Positions 22,149 to 34,861 of a stretch of DNA of 64,000 bases are shown one piece after another. Positions within the stretch are counted from its first letter, which is position 1. Each line of letters begins with the position of its first letter. The translations under genes were made by a program, and so were the position numbers. The notes below the pieces were generated by a model, which saw nothing but the letters and a program-made list of their open reading frames with translations, was not told the origin of the DNA and did not search any database. Origin of the DNA: Bugulina stolonifera (Eukaryota; Bryozoa; Gymnolaemata; Cheilostomatida; Bugulidae); the NCBI GenBank assembly GCA_935421135.1, contig OW285187.1:20646429-20710428 (forward strand), read 5' to 3'.

Positions 22149-23358
22149 GAGGGAGTATTTCCAAAATTGACCAAAACCAATCAAAAGGCTGAATAGCTTG
22201 TTGAATAGTACTTGCCTAGAGCTATTCAAAAAGGTCTGCCAGTGCAACAGCAGATGATGTCATCTGCCACAAAGTGATCTCAAACAGAGGCAGCCTATGT
22301 CATCTGAGTAACTCAGTTAACCTTGTTATAAAGCACATGGAAAGGCTTTGGTTTAATAACTTTTCTATTAATCAAGAGTTTATAAATTCTTTCTACACTT
22401 TTGATAACATGATACTTGGTCACATATATTCACTTATCTTTTTTATCTCAAACATCAAGGAAGTGCAATTAGCAAGAAAACTTTTCATTTATTTGTGGGT
22501 ATGCTACAATAAGAAGACAACTTCTTCATATCTCTAAAAACTCCCATGAGTGAATAGAGGTAGTGGGTAGCCTATTTTCCAGTATTTTTCCAAAATACAC
22601 ATAACATACTTGTGGTAAAAAAATATTAGTGCCGGAAGAGAAATAAAGAACTAAATTTAGCATAAATGGTTTCCAATTATATTTCTCTACTCATACAAGA
22701 GAGGACAACTCAGGAAGACTACCCAACCTTTGGGGCTACTTCCACTTTAAACAGGGAGTATTTCCAAAATTGACCAATACCAATCAAAAGGTTGAATAGC
22801 TTGTTGAATAGTACTTGTCTAGAGCTATTCAAAAAGGTCTACCAGTGCAACAGCAGATGATATCATCTGCCACAAATTGATCTCAAACAAAGGCAGTCTA
22901 TGCCATTTGAGTAACCCAGTTAACCTTGTTATAAAGCACATGGAAAGGTTTCGATTCAATAACTTTTCTATTAACCTAGAGTTTATAAATTCCTCCTTCT
23001 ACACCTTTGATAACATGATACTTAGTCACATATTATATCCACTTGTTTTTTTATTTCAAACATCAAGGAAGTGCAATTAGCAAAAAAACTTATCATCTAT
23101 TTGAGGGTATACTACAATGAGAAGACAACTTCTTTATATTTCTAAAAACTCCCATGAGTGAATAGAGGTAGTGGGTAGCCCATTTTCCAGTATTTTTCCA
23201 AAATACACATAATATACTTGTGGTAAAACAATATTAGTGCCGGAAGAGAAATAAAGAACTAAATTTAGCATAAACGGTTTCCAATTATATTTCTCTACTC
23301 ATAAAAGAGAGGACAACTCAGGAATACTACCCAGCCTTAGGGGCTACTTCCATTTTAA
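22149..23358. repeat. 603-bp diverged tandem duplication
   Basis: Two head-to-tail copies, about 22149-22750 and 22752-23358, period 603 bp (GGGAGTATTTCC recurs at 22151 and 22754). They are clearly homologous along their whole length with scattered substitutions and small indels. Each copy carries a similar short open frame (22274 and 22877), but substitutions do not favour any reading frame, so it is probably non-coding intron or element DNA. Confidence 0.9.
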
Positions 23359-23593
23359 ACGTCTATCATGGATGTTTTGGTACTATTGATAGTACTCATA
23401 ATGTTTTTGAATTTAGACTGTCACGAGGCTAGTAACCTAACTACTAGTTGGTGAGTCTCATCAAGGTGCGTTATGAAGAATAGACTAATCTTACAGCGTA
23501 ATATAACATATGACCAAGCATGTAATAATAATGTGCACATCGATTAATATTCTTAATATTATTAGAATAATATCATTATTATTATTATTACAG

Positions 23594-25170
23594 ATGCAAA
23601 AGAGGGTGCCTTACCAATCTGTCAGAATCATCGAAAAATCTGGTAGTCGAAAATTTCAATGCCATTGGTACCCAAGATGGCCAAGACACCTACATGTACT
23701 TGTGGGCATTAATAACACCAACAAAAAGACACCGATGTGTTTTGGGTAGGTAGCCTTATCTAAGTCAGACATTCCAGTTCCATTACAAGGTAAAAAATGG
23801 AGAAGACGAGAGGGTTGTATGCAGAGAAGGGTTTGCTAGTCTTCACGAAATTGGGGTAAAAAGAGTAAGAAGAGTAGCAGACCAATCAGCTGCTGGCCAA
23901 ACTCCAAAAGATAAGAGAGGGAAGCATAACAGTCACACTCGCATCTCTGATGATACTTGTCAGAAAGTAGATGACCATATCAGGTCCTTTCCTTTCCGCG
24001 TCTCTCATTATGCTGGACATGGAAACAAACGCAGGTATTTACCATGCGAGCTGAAAATTCTACAAATGCACGCTATGTTCTTGGAGGCTAACTACCCTGA
24101 ACACTTTCTTCAATACAAAGCATGGAGAGATCCTAAAAAGTTGAGTTGTGAAACCAAGTACCGATTTTACTATGATCATTACAAAGATAACTTGAATTAC
24201 GGCTTTGGACAACCTCAATCAGACATCTGTACCACATATGCAGAACTGGAGAGAAGCATCAAACTGGAAAAGGTAGCAGCTACACGGAGACATCTTGAAG
24301 CCAGACTAAAGCTGCATAAGAAAAAAGGCCAAGGTATTCTATAGAGAACTGAAGGTAAAGCAGGCAACTGCAGACACCAATACTGAAGTGGAATGTTTGT
24401 GTATCGACTTCAAACAAAACATTCCGTAAACCCCATATTCCAACTGGCGATGTGTTCTACATGAGACAGCTATGGCTCTTCATTTTTGGGATATATTCAA
24501 GCAAACACAAAAAACAAAGATCTGCCCCTGGTCAGAAACAGAAGCAAAACGTGGCATTAGCGAGGTCATCAGCTGTATCCACCTCTACGTAGCAAACTGC
24601 CTAGATGATGATGTGAAACGCTTGTACTTGTTCTCAGATGGTTGTAGTGGACAAGACAAAATCATAAAAATGCAATGGTACAGTTTCTGCACTCTCTTGT
24701 GGTTAATGGTAAACTGGAATATGTGAAACACAACCTTTCAATGCGTGGTCACAGCTTTCTTCCATGTGACAGATGTTGGCCGAATTGAACGGATGTAGCA
24801 AAAGCGAGACCATGTCAAACTATACACAGACTGGAATGCTGTCATTCGTGAAAAGTTTGATGTCAAAGAAATGTCTGGCCGAGACATGAAAGGGTATAAA
24901 GAACACCTCCAGTGCTATTACAAAAAGAGTACCAAAACTGGAAGATCACCAATAAGAAAGCATTCAGATACTATGAAGGGCATACATATGAAGTGAATGC
25001 AAGTGAAGACATGAATGGATTTGTCAAGGAAAAGTTTAGACTGTTGCAGCCAGGGATCACTGAGGTGCCATACCTAGTTGACCCTCTATATACATCACAG
25101 GATGTTAGTAAAACTAATGGGGACTCCCCAGCTTCCATTTCCAGTACTACTATAATTGATGACAACAAAG
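23594..25170 (+). pseudogene. Transposase-like pseudogene A (DDE-like, SDGCSGQ / GHSFLPCDR motifs)
   Basis: Pieces in shifting frames follow the order of a protein family common in invertebrate genomes. 23594-23751: CKRGC zinc-ligand-like motif, then FNAIGTQDGQDTYMY and TPTKRHR. 23755-24344: KDKRGKHNSHTRISDD, VDDHIRSFPFRVSHYAG, RRYLPCELKILQMHAMF, GFGQPQSDIC. About 24345-24726: PWSETEAKRGISEVISC and LYLFSDGCSGQDK. About 24727-25170: the cue GHSFLPCD-R, then a C-terminal segment. Multiple stops and frameshifts separate the pieces. By comparison with RNase-H-fold transposases, the SDGCSGQ aspartate and the GHSFLPCD region are candidate catalytic positions; this is inference. Confidence 0.7.
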
Positions 25171-25355
25171 GGGAAATTTCTCAAACAATCATGGCCATTG
25201 AGGTAGGATAGGGTTGCAATGACTGCATCTACCACCAATTACCAAAACGACCAGTTGCAAATGATGATGACGATGATAGTATTGCACATCTAAGCATTTT
25301 AGGGTTACTACAAACTTGTAACACTCACAAACTGAATATTCTTGGTTATATTTCA

Positions 25356-25578
25356 GGATATTATATTGCAAGAACTCTACAAGGCAGTATTGCAAATCTC
25401 GTGGACAAGTGTGCAGTTGGCTCTGGGATCATTTTGTATGTTGTAGGATGCAACAACCCTAATAGCCAGCTGATGAAGGTCAAGAACAGAGGTGGCCTCG
25501 CTACGCTACTGATCTAGTAAAGCAGATTGTGGTTCGATGCGAGCAGGTGTCTACACAGTGTATCTCGAATGACTTTAT
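25356..25578 (+). pseudogene. P-element/THAP9-like transposase C-terminal scrap
   Basis: Frame starting after an acceptor-like TTTCAG reads GYYIARTLQGSIANLVDKCA, then SQLMKVKNRGGLATLL, stop, and in a shifted frame QIVVRCEQVS. This follows the P/THAP9 C-terminus pattern: 'F-x-A-G-Y-x-x-R' cue, Cys pair, 'L-x-x-x-K-x-R-G-G-L' and a following E/C-containing helix. Short and broken; family call rests on the GYYIAR and KNRGGL blocks. Confidence 0.5.
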
Positions 25579-25798
25579 AGCACAAACTGATCCTGCAGGT
25601 TAGCATTTCTTCTTTGTTTTACATCCATTTTGCTTCAGCTTAGCTTTTCATTTTTCTGCTGAACCCAAACCAATCACTGGCTTTCGATGCTTCAAAGTAC
25701 TATGATTTGTTTGTCCCTGCGAAGCATGGAATTGAGTGCTGCAAATAAATTCACAAGATTTTTGCTTCGAATGACCACTACGCAGCCATGCTCATCTA

Positions 25799-26026
25799 GA
25801 ATGGTCAGCACAGTCTCCGGATTTAAATCTGATAGAAAATCTGTGAAATCGATTAGGTAGGATAGTGATCCAAAAACAACCGACTTCTGAGAGAGAGTTA
25901 ATTGAAAGCATAATACAGGGATGGTTTGACATCATAACAAAAGAGGAATTGCAAAAGCTGGTGGAGTCAATGCTTCGGCGCTGCCGATTGGTTATAGAAA
26001 ACAAAGGATGGCCTATCAAATATTGA
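25799..26026 (+). pseudogene. Tc1-like transposase C-terminal fragment
   Basis: One frame, ending at TGA 26024-26026, reads EWSAQSPDLNLIENL, stop, then NRLGRIVIQKQ, SERELIESIIQGWFDIITKE and MLRRCRLVIENKGWPIKY. This is the conserved Tc1/mariner tail: SPDLNPIEN with the third acidic catalytic residue, followed by the helical 'M-x-R-R-C-x-x-V-I-x-x-x-G' segment. A nonsense codon sits at 25844-25846 and no upstream DDE portion is recognisable, so it is dead. Confidence 0.85.
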
Positions 26027-26485
26027 TTTTCACTATGCACGAATTATTTCCAGAATGATGTTTATTGAACAGCAGTACTAACATTCTGTTACTCAGGATG
26101 CTAACTAATTATTCAACTTATTGTGTTAATGGCCAATTTTAACATTAATAAAATATAACGGATCATTTACAGTATCTCTTCTGCAGGTTTTGTCTTTGAA
26201 TAGAGAAATAGCAATGCCGTAGAAGGTATCCATAAGAAGGCTCAGACAACTAATAAATCACATTTTTAACATTAACATGACTATAGTAATAGGTAGCTCA
26301 GCTCAGGTGAAATTGGATTTCTTGAGAACATTTAGCATTTTAAATGTACTAGTTTCATAAAGTCACAATTTTATCATGAGCTAATGAGCTAAAATGCATT
26401 TACGTGGGAGTGACCAAAAAATTTTGGTTATCTAGTAGTATAAATTTAGGTAATTTATTTCTTTGTTTCAAAACTTCTAACTACG
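26027..26485. other. Unannotated gap between transposon relics
   Basis: AT-rich; no open frame or repeat recognised. Confidence 0.4.
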
Positions 26486-27885
26486 CACGAAGATGATGAA
26501 ATTTATACTTTTCTGGCTTTAGTCAAAGAAACCAATTCATTTAGAAAGATTGATGGAAGATGCCAATCTAACATCAAAATATTCGACAGCTTGGCGGCGA
26601 AAGTGTATCAAAATCACAATACTCCTTGGGAAAAAAAGACAGGATCTCAGTGGCGGGCTAAGTAGAAGGCTGTGAAATCTAGGTATCTAAGCTTAAGACA
26701 GAAAGTCCTAAATCAGGTATAACTAATAATATCATCGGTTCCTGTTGAAAAATATTAAAGGGGTTATGACATTTGGTTTATGTCTATGTTCAAAGCAGCA
26801 TCTCTTACTTATGTTTATTGCATTTGTGCTACTGTAAGCAGAGTTGTGTCCTCTTACCCATGCTTGACTCATTAGCACTATTCAACGCTGATTCAAACGC
26901 AACTTTGTTATGAAGACGCAACTGCGTGCTTTATGTCATATAGAGAAAATTGTTGAATTCAAGCTGTTTGCATAGAAAGAGTAAAGTAGTAAACAAATGA
27001 TTTCACAGTGTTTACTAATACAGCTGTAGGTTAACTTGTGCAAGTTTTTGAATTTTTCTGGGCTTTTCTTTTGCTGGCAATAACTAGCTGTCTTTATTGG
27101 TAGGTCCAGTATTTCATCTGGCCACACTATATACGGCGGCTATTATTGTGTTATTCTGTATATGCCTATACACTGTGTTGTGGCCTAGTTGTTCTAAATA
27201 TAGCCTGGAAGGCACAAACATAGGATAACTAACAGTACTACAATAGTAAATATCTAGGCACTCAATATATTGTGCCACTAAATAGCTGAGTGTATCTTAA
27301 TGCTACCTTAAAACACGTGGCACAACCCCTTTAATATAGTTATTATAAATAATTTCTAGTTTTCATTCATTCATTTTTTGAGTTATTGACTACTTCAACA
27401 AACATTTAGAGTCTTTGGACAGAATCATGTCAATAATCGTTGTAGAAAAACTAAAAATGTCACTGCTACATATATAATTTAAAGTGCTGCAAGTAGAATG
27501 AATGACCTGTATTTTATCACACTGCATGCATGACTGATCTACTCTCATGCTAATATCTTTACATTTTAATAAATAACCTTGCTATACTGCTTCTATGCTT
27601 CCTGTCTTACTCTTACTTTACCTAGCTAAAGATTTCTCTTGCAGGCTGTTTCTTATATTGTGAAGTTGTACTCTCCTATATTTGCTAAACCACCAATAAG
27701 GAGAGGACTTTGCACTACAATCTATTGCTTATGAATTGTTTGATACCAATATGAGATATTGTAAAACAATGTATGAACACATTCTTCTGTGTTGACAGAC
27801 ATACAATGTACATGTAGAACCATCTACGCCTGAAACTCTGCCAGATTGGCAGCTGGTACCACCACAAGCAGAGGAAGAAAAATGA
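26486..27885 (+). pseudogene. Myb/SANT-like domain protein, two exons, one nonsense codon
   Basis: Exon 26486-26716 and exon 27799-27885 (TGA 27883-27885) join in phase 0 across a GT-AG intron. The first encodes one Myb/SANT-like DNA-binding domain of the type found in transposon-linked proteins: FLALVKETNSFRKIDGR, IFDSLAAKVYQN, TGSQWRAK, then KAVKSRYLSLRQKV. The position normally held by Trp (QWRAKW) is TAG at 26663-26665, a single-base change from TGG. The second exon gives TYNVHVEPSTPETLP and an acidic end. It could be a host gene lost by one nonsense mutation, or the DNA-binding partner ORF of a Harbinger-like element. Confidence 0.55.
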
Positions 27886-28454
27886 ATGAGCTTTTAATCA
27901 ACTAAAGTTTGATGAAGCAAATGACAAGTCATAGTACATGTACATCCGAAGAATTGACAACATATTTTTGTTTTGTTACATAAAGATTTATTTCTAATAC
28001 TGTTTGTCATCTCTGCAGGCAGATTACTCGTGTTATTCAGCAGGTCTTACTTTGAGGATAGGCCAAGTTCTACATTTGACCATGCATGCGAGATAGAGGA
28101 GGGTTAGCTTAGCCACTGCCACCAACTAGTTACAGTCATGTTCATGTTCAAAATATCAACACTCCCCATTACAACCTTAGCCAGCGAATATAAATGGAAT
28201 GTATTTTCAACAGACCTTGCCCATTACATAATTTATTTAAACCATGCAAATTATACATCATTGTAAAGCTGAACACCTACTCTTTCTAATGGTATCAAAA
28301 GGTTTTTCATTGAAGACATATTTACTAGGCTTCGGAAATGGATCCAATATAGAGAATAAAACTTGGTGCTTGGTCATCGGTTTCCGGCCATACAGGGACG
28401 CATAGTTTTGCCATTAGTTTTGCCATTAGTTTTGCCAAGCTTGGCGAGGAAGAG
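27886..28454. other. Unannotated gap upstream of element B
   Basis: No recognisable coding sequence apart from a short GTTTTGCCATTA triplication near 28405-28437, directly before element B. Confidence 0.4.
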
Positions 28455-29446
28455 TGTGAGCAGTGCACTGAACAAAAACAACACTGCCCCAATACATCAA
28501 GTTGCCAATGTGAAAGATTCCAGGACCACAAAAAGCATGTCAAAGAAGCGAGGGAGTAATACAAACTATATGGAGCTCATATAGTGCATGGAACTGTGGT
28601 GCGAAGCATCAACCTCCAAAAAGCAATAATGCTGCCAAGAATGCCAGGAGTGAAAAGCGTGGCATTCACCAAATGCATAATTGCATTTCATGAGACCTTT
28701 GCTCCCATCGGTGCATACACCAAAGAGCTGGAGCGTGTGAGTGTAGTGTGGCATGCAAGCATTGCTGGTTGAAAGGCTGAGGAAATTGCCTCAACAATCA
28801 TCATGTGCCTGAAACAAGAAGATAGCGATGCAGAGAATGTTATATACTTTATGGACAGTTGCAATTCACAGAACAAAAACTATGCCTTGTTTACATCATT
28901 GATGAAATTGCTCCATAGCAATGACATTTCTGCACAGACAGTCACATTTATTTATCTTGAAGCTGGCCATTCATTTATGAGTGCTGACTCAATCCATCAC
29001 CAAGTTGAAAAGGCAATGAAATCAGCAAAGAATGTGTATGACTTCAGTGGCTTCAAAAAATGTGTCTCTACAGCAGCTGAGAGTCAGAAGGTTCAAATAC
29101 CAACACCTGATTCGATTCTCAAGTTTAAAGGAGAACAGTCACAAACCAAGTTGCACACAGCGGCAGACACCATCTGGCAGAGATGCGACAAATTCAATTC
29201 CGACGCAATGAAAGAATGATATTTTATAAAACAACACACACACAGGCTGAGTGGATGTCACTTGACTACATCCGGAGCAAATATGACATTTGTAAAGCGG
29301 TAAATCAACTAAGACCAGGTCTGCGAGGTGTGACAAAATCAAAGAAAGATGACATTGCAAAAGAGCTGTGCCTCTAAACCACAGAAATTTCTAGGTGAAT
29401 ATGCCAGAAGCAGAGAATTCTGCAGATCCTTTAGAGAGCGATGACA
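28455..29446 (+). pseudogene. Transposase-like pseudogene B (SCNSQNKN / GHSFMSADSIHHQVE type)
   Basis: A single frame from 28455 to 29219 is broken only by TAA at 28557-28559 and TGA at 28770-28772. Order of motifs: CEQC and C-x-C pairs with DHKKHVKEARE; INLQKAIMLPRMPGVKS; FTKCIIAFHETFAPIGAYTK; VVWHASIAG (stop) KAEEIAS; VIYFMDSCNSQNKNYALF; FIYLEAGHSFMSADSIHHQV; VYDFSGFKKCV. After 29219 the C-terminal segment continues in other frames (KKDDIAKELCL, then NMPEAENSADPL) to about 29446. I recognise this as the uncharacterised invertebrate family carrying a DUF7869-type core. The D-S-C-x-S-Q-N-K-N block and the GH-x-F-x-x-A-D block are the likely catalytic region; a transposase role is inferred, not shown. 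Nearest to intact of the four relics. Confidence 0.75.
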
Positions 29447-32351
29447 ATTGAGACAAGATAGCTCTAAAACAGTTTGCGTAGCAATGAACTAACAAACTAT
29501 AACATTTAGTAATTCAATATAATGTAAGAGAATTAAAAACAACTTGCCATTTGTTGCTGTGTGCATATTATGTTATCTTCCAATCCATTTATTATCCACT
29601 ACTTATCTTGTTCTTGCTTTGCATTTTTATCATTATTAGTATGCATACATATATGACAATAGAAATCTGTGGAAACCAGTATTTAATGTTAATTCTGTCT
29701 TTGACAAATTAACTGTACATGTATGATAACATGACTGTCTTGCATGCAACTGGCCACTCACTTGATACCTAGTGCGTTCTACTAGACAGAGCGTATGGCA
29801 TAATGCCCTAAGTACAGTGGGCGGAGCTAAACTAAATGGATAAACAACCATGTACTGAAATTCCATATTCTATATGACACTATGAAATTCTGGTTGGGGT
29901 AAAGATAGAAGAACCCTACTGCAATACATATTCAACAAAAAATTCCTGCTTGGACTTTCATGGAAGGTTGGCTAGTGTCAATTGTAAAACAGCCATTTAC
30001 TGAAAATAATGCTGTGTGCACATAGGGCATTCTTCCAAGAGAGGGCAGTATAGTAACGCAAAAATGTATCACAAAAAAATACAAGCGAGTTGGGTTTTAA
30101 CAAGCATTTCACATTGCACATAATTCTGCATTGGCTAGATAGGTTTTTACTAACCAACATATTGCTCACAACACTGCTATCTGTCGAGCTAACAAGACAC
30201 TTTCAATTTGTATATTAATACTACATGTTATATGAACATTTTAATGAGGAAATGATTGTTTTGAATTGGGAGCATCTAATATTGTCTGTAGTTACATATA
30301 CATGTACATGCATGTTATTTATCCATCTTTGAATTGTTGTCTAAATACTTCTTTACTGGCAGCTTTATCAACACTTAATTTTAACTCTTGGCAGGTATTT
30401 ATGGATAGAAAATCCTCTTTCATGATCGAGTGGTAGGAATCCGTCACTAATTGTAAGTTATGATCACCCCTCAGTGTTATAGATAGTATTATAGATGTGG
30501 TAATAACATGATTTATGAGATATTTTTGCGCACAGATATTTTACTGAGTGTTGAATTTCAGGGTACAAAAAGTAAAAGGAAAACAAACTTGCTAATAAAC
30601 ATATAACACCAATACAAGAGGAACCAGCAATATTGTGATTGGATCCTGTTTAGGCCCAAAGAGTATAATAAATGCTAAATCCAGCTACATGAGAAGTGCA
30701 CAACCATAATCGTAAAATGTTTATAAATATAACATTTTCTATCGTCTACATTTATTAGCCTATATAACGGAGGATTCAACACAATGTTTGGAAAATAACC
30801 TCACTAGCCCTGCTGAAGCAAAAAAGCTAGTCTCTAAAAGATTACTGCAAAAAAGGGGGTTGCAAGGTATCTGGAACAAGAGCTGAATTATGTGCTCCTT
30901 ATTGCACCCACCCATATTTGGCCACCTGCCACAAATACAAAAAGGGCTAACTCATGAAAAACCAGCCATAGCTAAATTGATTGACATGCTGACACAACAG
31001 AGTCACAGCAATGAAAGTAACTGTCTCAGAAATGTGGTATTTATATAGTTACTACTAGCTCATATTTGGGGCAAGTCCCGATGGCATTGTCTAGTGCATT
31101 TGTTGCCCACAACATATTTTGGAAATTAAATGTCCAACAAAGAAGATCAGTGAGCTTGCATATCTCGCTAAAGCCCAACAACCATTATGTTGCTCAAATA
31201 CAAGAGCAAATGATGACTACAAACATTAACTAATGTCACTTTTTTATTTTCTACTCTGAAAGTATTACAAAATTAGAAGTAATCTACCTGGATGAAACAA
31301 TGGAGAACAGGCACCCAATCGACTGTATTTGCCTCAAGGAAATCCATACAACTATACTAATATTATTATAATACATATTATAATACATGTATACAGAATC
31401 TAGATAATATGTCCATGTCTGCATATATACATGTAATTAAATATAGTATCATCTCCTAAAATATTTGTATTACATATTTTATTATATAATTGTATTAGTG
31501 TAAACAGTCAGGAAAAGTTTAAGAATCTAAAAGATGCGTATTTGTTGCATAAAAGAGTTCCCGAAAAAGCAAGTTAGTGGGGCCGAGCAAGTACCAGAAC
31601 TGGAAGTGGTGGAGACTGTTTGGTTTCTTGCATAACTCCACTGAGGTAGTTGCACGACTTAGTTAATAATAACATAGCACCAAATTATTAATGATTTTCT
31701 ACTAACAAATATACTCTTCATTTGCCACCAGCTACTCCCTGGTATCTAAACTGGATAACCCCTGTAAACATCATGAATCATGGCATTAGCAATAAACTAA
31801 ACTGAGAGCAATCAGTTTGATTTCCTTCATGAATTTGAATGTAAATCTATCGACAGTGATGAAAACATCATCACCATGATGGTTTCGTGCGTGTTTGTAT
31901 GTCTGCAATCAATATACCTATATCTTCACCACCAGCAAATGAAGTACATTAAACCGATAACACTGGAAATTTGGAGGCATATATATCAACTGCTCCACCC
32001 TTATCGCCTGCTGTATCTGCTGTATCGGAAACGTCTTCTAAAGCACCATGAGATCGCAAAAGGAAAATGAATGCCAATTAAGAAAAAACACTGACAGATA
32101 TAGACAATGGGCTGGTTGAACTACGTGAACCATAGGACGCTGAGACATTATGGACAAGCTGTAGCTGCGAAACTCCGGCTAATGACACCATTCCACGCAG
32201 CACTCCCAAGGAATAATATAGAAAATATACTGTTCGAAGTAGCATTGCAACGGGCCTGTATGGTTGCTGCCCCAGTTACACTAGTTGAGAGAAACTCGGC
32301 ACTCATTCAATTCAAAATATAAATAGTTGTATTGGAGAGTAGGCCAGTGTA

Positions 32352-32390
<39 letters not shown>

Positions 32391-34454
32391 TGTGTATTCA
32401 ACATGTTATATAGCCATCCGAACTATAAGAATACTAATACCATAAAAAATAATTGGATGTTTGGAAGTAGTGGAAAACCATAACCGAAAAAGAGTTGACA
32501 GGCAAATATCTAGTTGTAAAATTTTACTTCAACTTCAAAGGTAGATAGAAATTTTACGTGTAATTTTAGAATATTGTAAGCAACAGAAATAGGCTTGTTC
32601 AAATCAGCTCAATGAATTTAATAAATATTAGTATAGTTTATGTAATTGTTTGTTAGCTTTGTATATCTATCCCTTGTTATGACTCACATTCATTTTAAAC
32701 TAAAGAGCCCATAAACTTGATATGCACAACAGCATTAATTGATTTTAGTGGTAACAGCGACCAAAAAGTAGACAAATCTAAGGGACACATAAATATGTAA
32801 GCCACAAAAGGAAGCATGAGTTATCTCTAGCCATTACACATAACAATCAAAAACTGCTCTTTAGTAAAATATTTGCAGATCAGAAAAGCCCAACTTGCCA
32901 GCCCCAGATCAACAAGAAGAGTGCCTAAGAGCGGCTTGCATAAAGGGAAACAAGCTTGTTCATGCACATGATTGACCGTGCTCTGCTGCAAGCTGTGCCA
33001 GTGGTTATCCATCGTGCAGACTGCTAGTAAAGCATGAACGAAGTCATAGGGTGGAAACGTCATTGCAAATGGTGTGACAGCTACCTCACTAGCGACAGGA
33101 AGGCTGAGGAACAGTGGACCAGTTTTACTCCAGTCGCAGGGAGATGGTACATCTACTAGTCACCGTGACAGCGGAGCTGCAAGTGGAAAAACTGTAGTGG
33201 ATGATGGCTTGACAGAGAGTGTACTATCGAGTGCTAGGGAAGTGCTCTAAGTTGGTTTTGACTCTACATGCCTTCTACATCCAAAGTAAGATCATGGAAT
33301 ATTACTTCAAATAATTGCAAAGTTTCTAGTTATTGGCTTCCTTTAGCATAATACTGGTTTTAGGCACTATGACCTAACCAATCAAATTTGCTGAATTCAA
33401 TTTAATTTTTCTTAGCTGATGAACATAATATTTTACTTATGGCTATTATCATTATCTTCAACTAAGCGCTGTACTGATATTACATCCCATGCCGGGTATT
33501 TAGGTATTGGACAGTAGTGATAATGAAAATAAGGTAGAATTAGGAAGGTCGAATAGAATTAAAAGTAATAGACACTTGAATAGTGACTATATTTATTACT
33601 AGAAAAGATTATTACTGTTTCATATCAATCTACTATTATCACAAACTTTCAATTAGGAGATACTGTGTACTGACAGATGCAGGGATCCATCCTTAGAGGA
33701 AACATCTTGGCTGCTGATGTAAGAGTGGAAGGAGAGAGTGGTTTCAAGAGAGGGGAAGATTACCCGACATGATGGTTGATGCAGTGAGGGAGGACCCACA
33801 AGGAACAACCACCTCTTTTCTATTTGGAATTCCAGACGTGTGGGTTAGAGGGGAGCCAAGAATAGCAGGAGAGAGTTAGGCCGTTAGAGGCGTGCTTAGA
33901 GAGGGCAAGAGGTAAGAGACAGCGGGTGGTGGAGCCTTGCTTCCCACCAAGAGATGCCACCTCTGGGGACATAAGAACGGTACATAGAAACAATGCTATT
34001 GCAACTGCCAGCAACACCGGCAATGACAATACTACCCCAGGATGGCATGTCCATGTGTATTACCAGGAAGGAGGTATATTCGTCATAAAAAGACAAAACT
34101 GTAGAAATGGGGTACACTGGAATGTCAGAGTGGCCATACTTAACGTTCTAGTATGCACGACACTAACTTTATTTGACCTTTTCACTTTAGACAAAACCTT
34201 CTGAAGTCAGTCGACCTTTGATGATTGGAGCAGAATTGGATGCACTGGTAATGAAAAGGGTATCTGGTGCGGCTAGAGACTGAAACACTGTCCAGTGTAC
34301 TGGGCAAGCAGTGATGCTTGTAAAGGCATCTATGACATTGAAAGAAAATGGTGGGTCATTAGAACTTACAAAAACTTGGGCCAAGTCGCTGATGGTGAGA
34401 AGGGCTACATGAAAAAAGCGACAAGAACTTTAAAAAAACTGTGTCTAATATTAG
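29447..34454. other. 5-kb stretch without a recognised gene
   Basis: Several open frames of 60-90 codons (for example 31876, 32107, 33052-33250, 33926, 34295) show no family I recognise. The 33052-33250 and 33926-34204 frames are Ser/Thr/Asn-rich and could be decayed exons. There is one (TG)n tract at 32355. Given the neighbours, most of this is probably old mobile DNA beyond recognition by eye. Confidence 0.4.
32355..32389. repeat. (TG)n microsatellite
   Basis: Uninterrupted TG dinucleotides for about 35 bp. Confidence 0.95.
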
Positions 34455-34664
34455 AGAAGAGGGAGACCACCAGGTTCAGAGAATGAAGCCAAGAGGGCTG
34501 CCTCAATTTCTCTCTCTGCCAATTCTGCTAGAGCAGTGACCACTACTATACCATCCACTACACCAGCCACTAACACTGCACCAGCCACTAACATTACACC
34601 AGCGACTACCTCGAGCCCAGTAACCACCTCTGCACCAGCGACTCAGACAACCAGTGATACTTAA
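34455..34664 (+). other. Open frame with AT-hook-like start and Thr/Pro/Ala-rich body
   Basis: Frame after TAG 34452-34454 begins RRGRPPGSENEAKRAASI and continues as a low-complexity run of Thr, Pro, Ala and Asn to TAA at 34662-34664. RGRP is an AT-hook-like core. It has no ATG and may be an internal exon. It lies 200 bp upstream of the Myb/SANT-like gene and could belong to it or to a mobile element; not resolved. Confidence 0.35.
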
Positions 34665-34861
34665 GCTGAAGTTAGCGAACTGCAACAGATGATTCATCGA
34701 GCTCTGAGGTTTGTTTGCCTATTACTATTTACTTAGACTCAAATCATCTGAACTCGTCTCCCCATTAATTTCTGAAGGCTCGTAGATTTTATGGTACTAT
34801 GTTTAGTATAGTACTATATTTTACTGCAGTTTCACTGAACTGCTAATTTCTTAGTGTTTCA

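Larger units (their letters stand above)
21854..25211 (+). mobile_element. Element A: decayed multi-exon transposon of the CKxGC/GHSFLPCDR type
   Basis: A 62-codon frame at 21854-22042 has the look of the family's first exon (a W-x-x-N-x-x-K segment followed by basic residues). A 603-bp segment is then tandemly duplicated (22149-23358), and the transposase-like region follows at 23594-25170. Termini and target duplication were not found, so the limits are those of recognisable coding DNA. Linking the first frame to the later region is inference. Confidence 0.5.

Noticed and set aside
22274..23080. Paired open frames in the two 603-bp copies as a conserved gene
   Set aside because: They resemble each other only because the DNA is duplicated; substitutions do not spare the frame and one copy is shortened by a frameshift.
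31876..32322. Two adjacent open frames as a gene
   Set aside because: No recognised domain, different frames, no supporting splice sites, located among relics.
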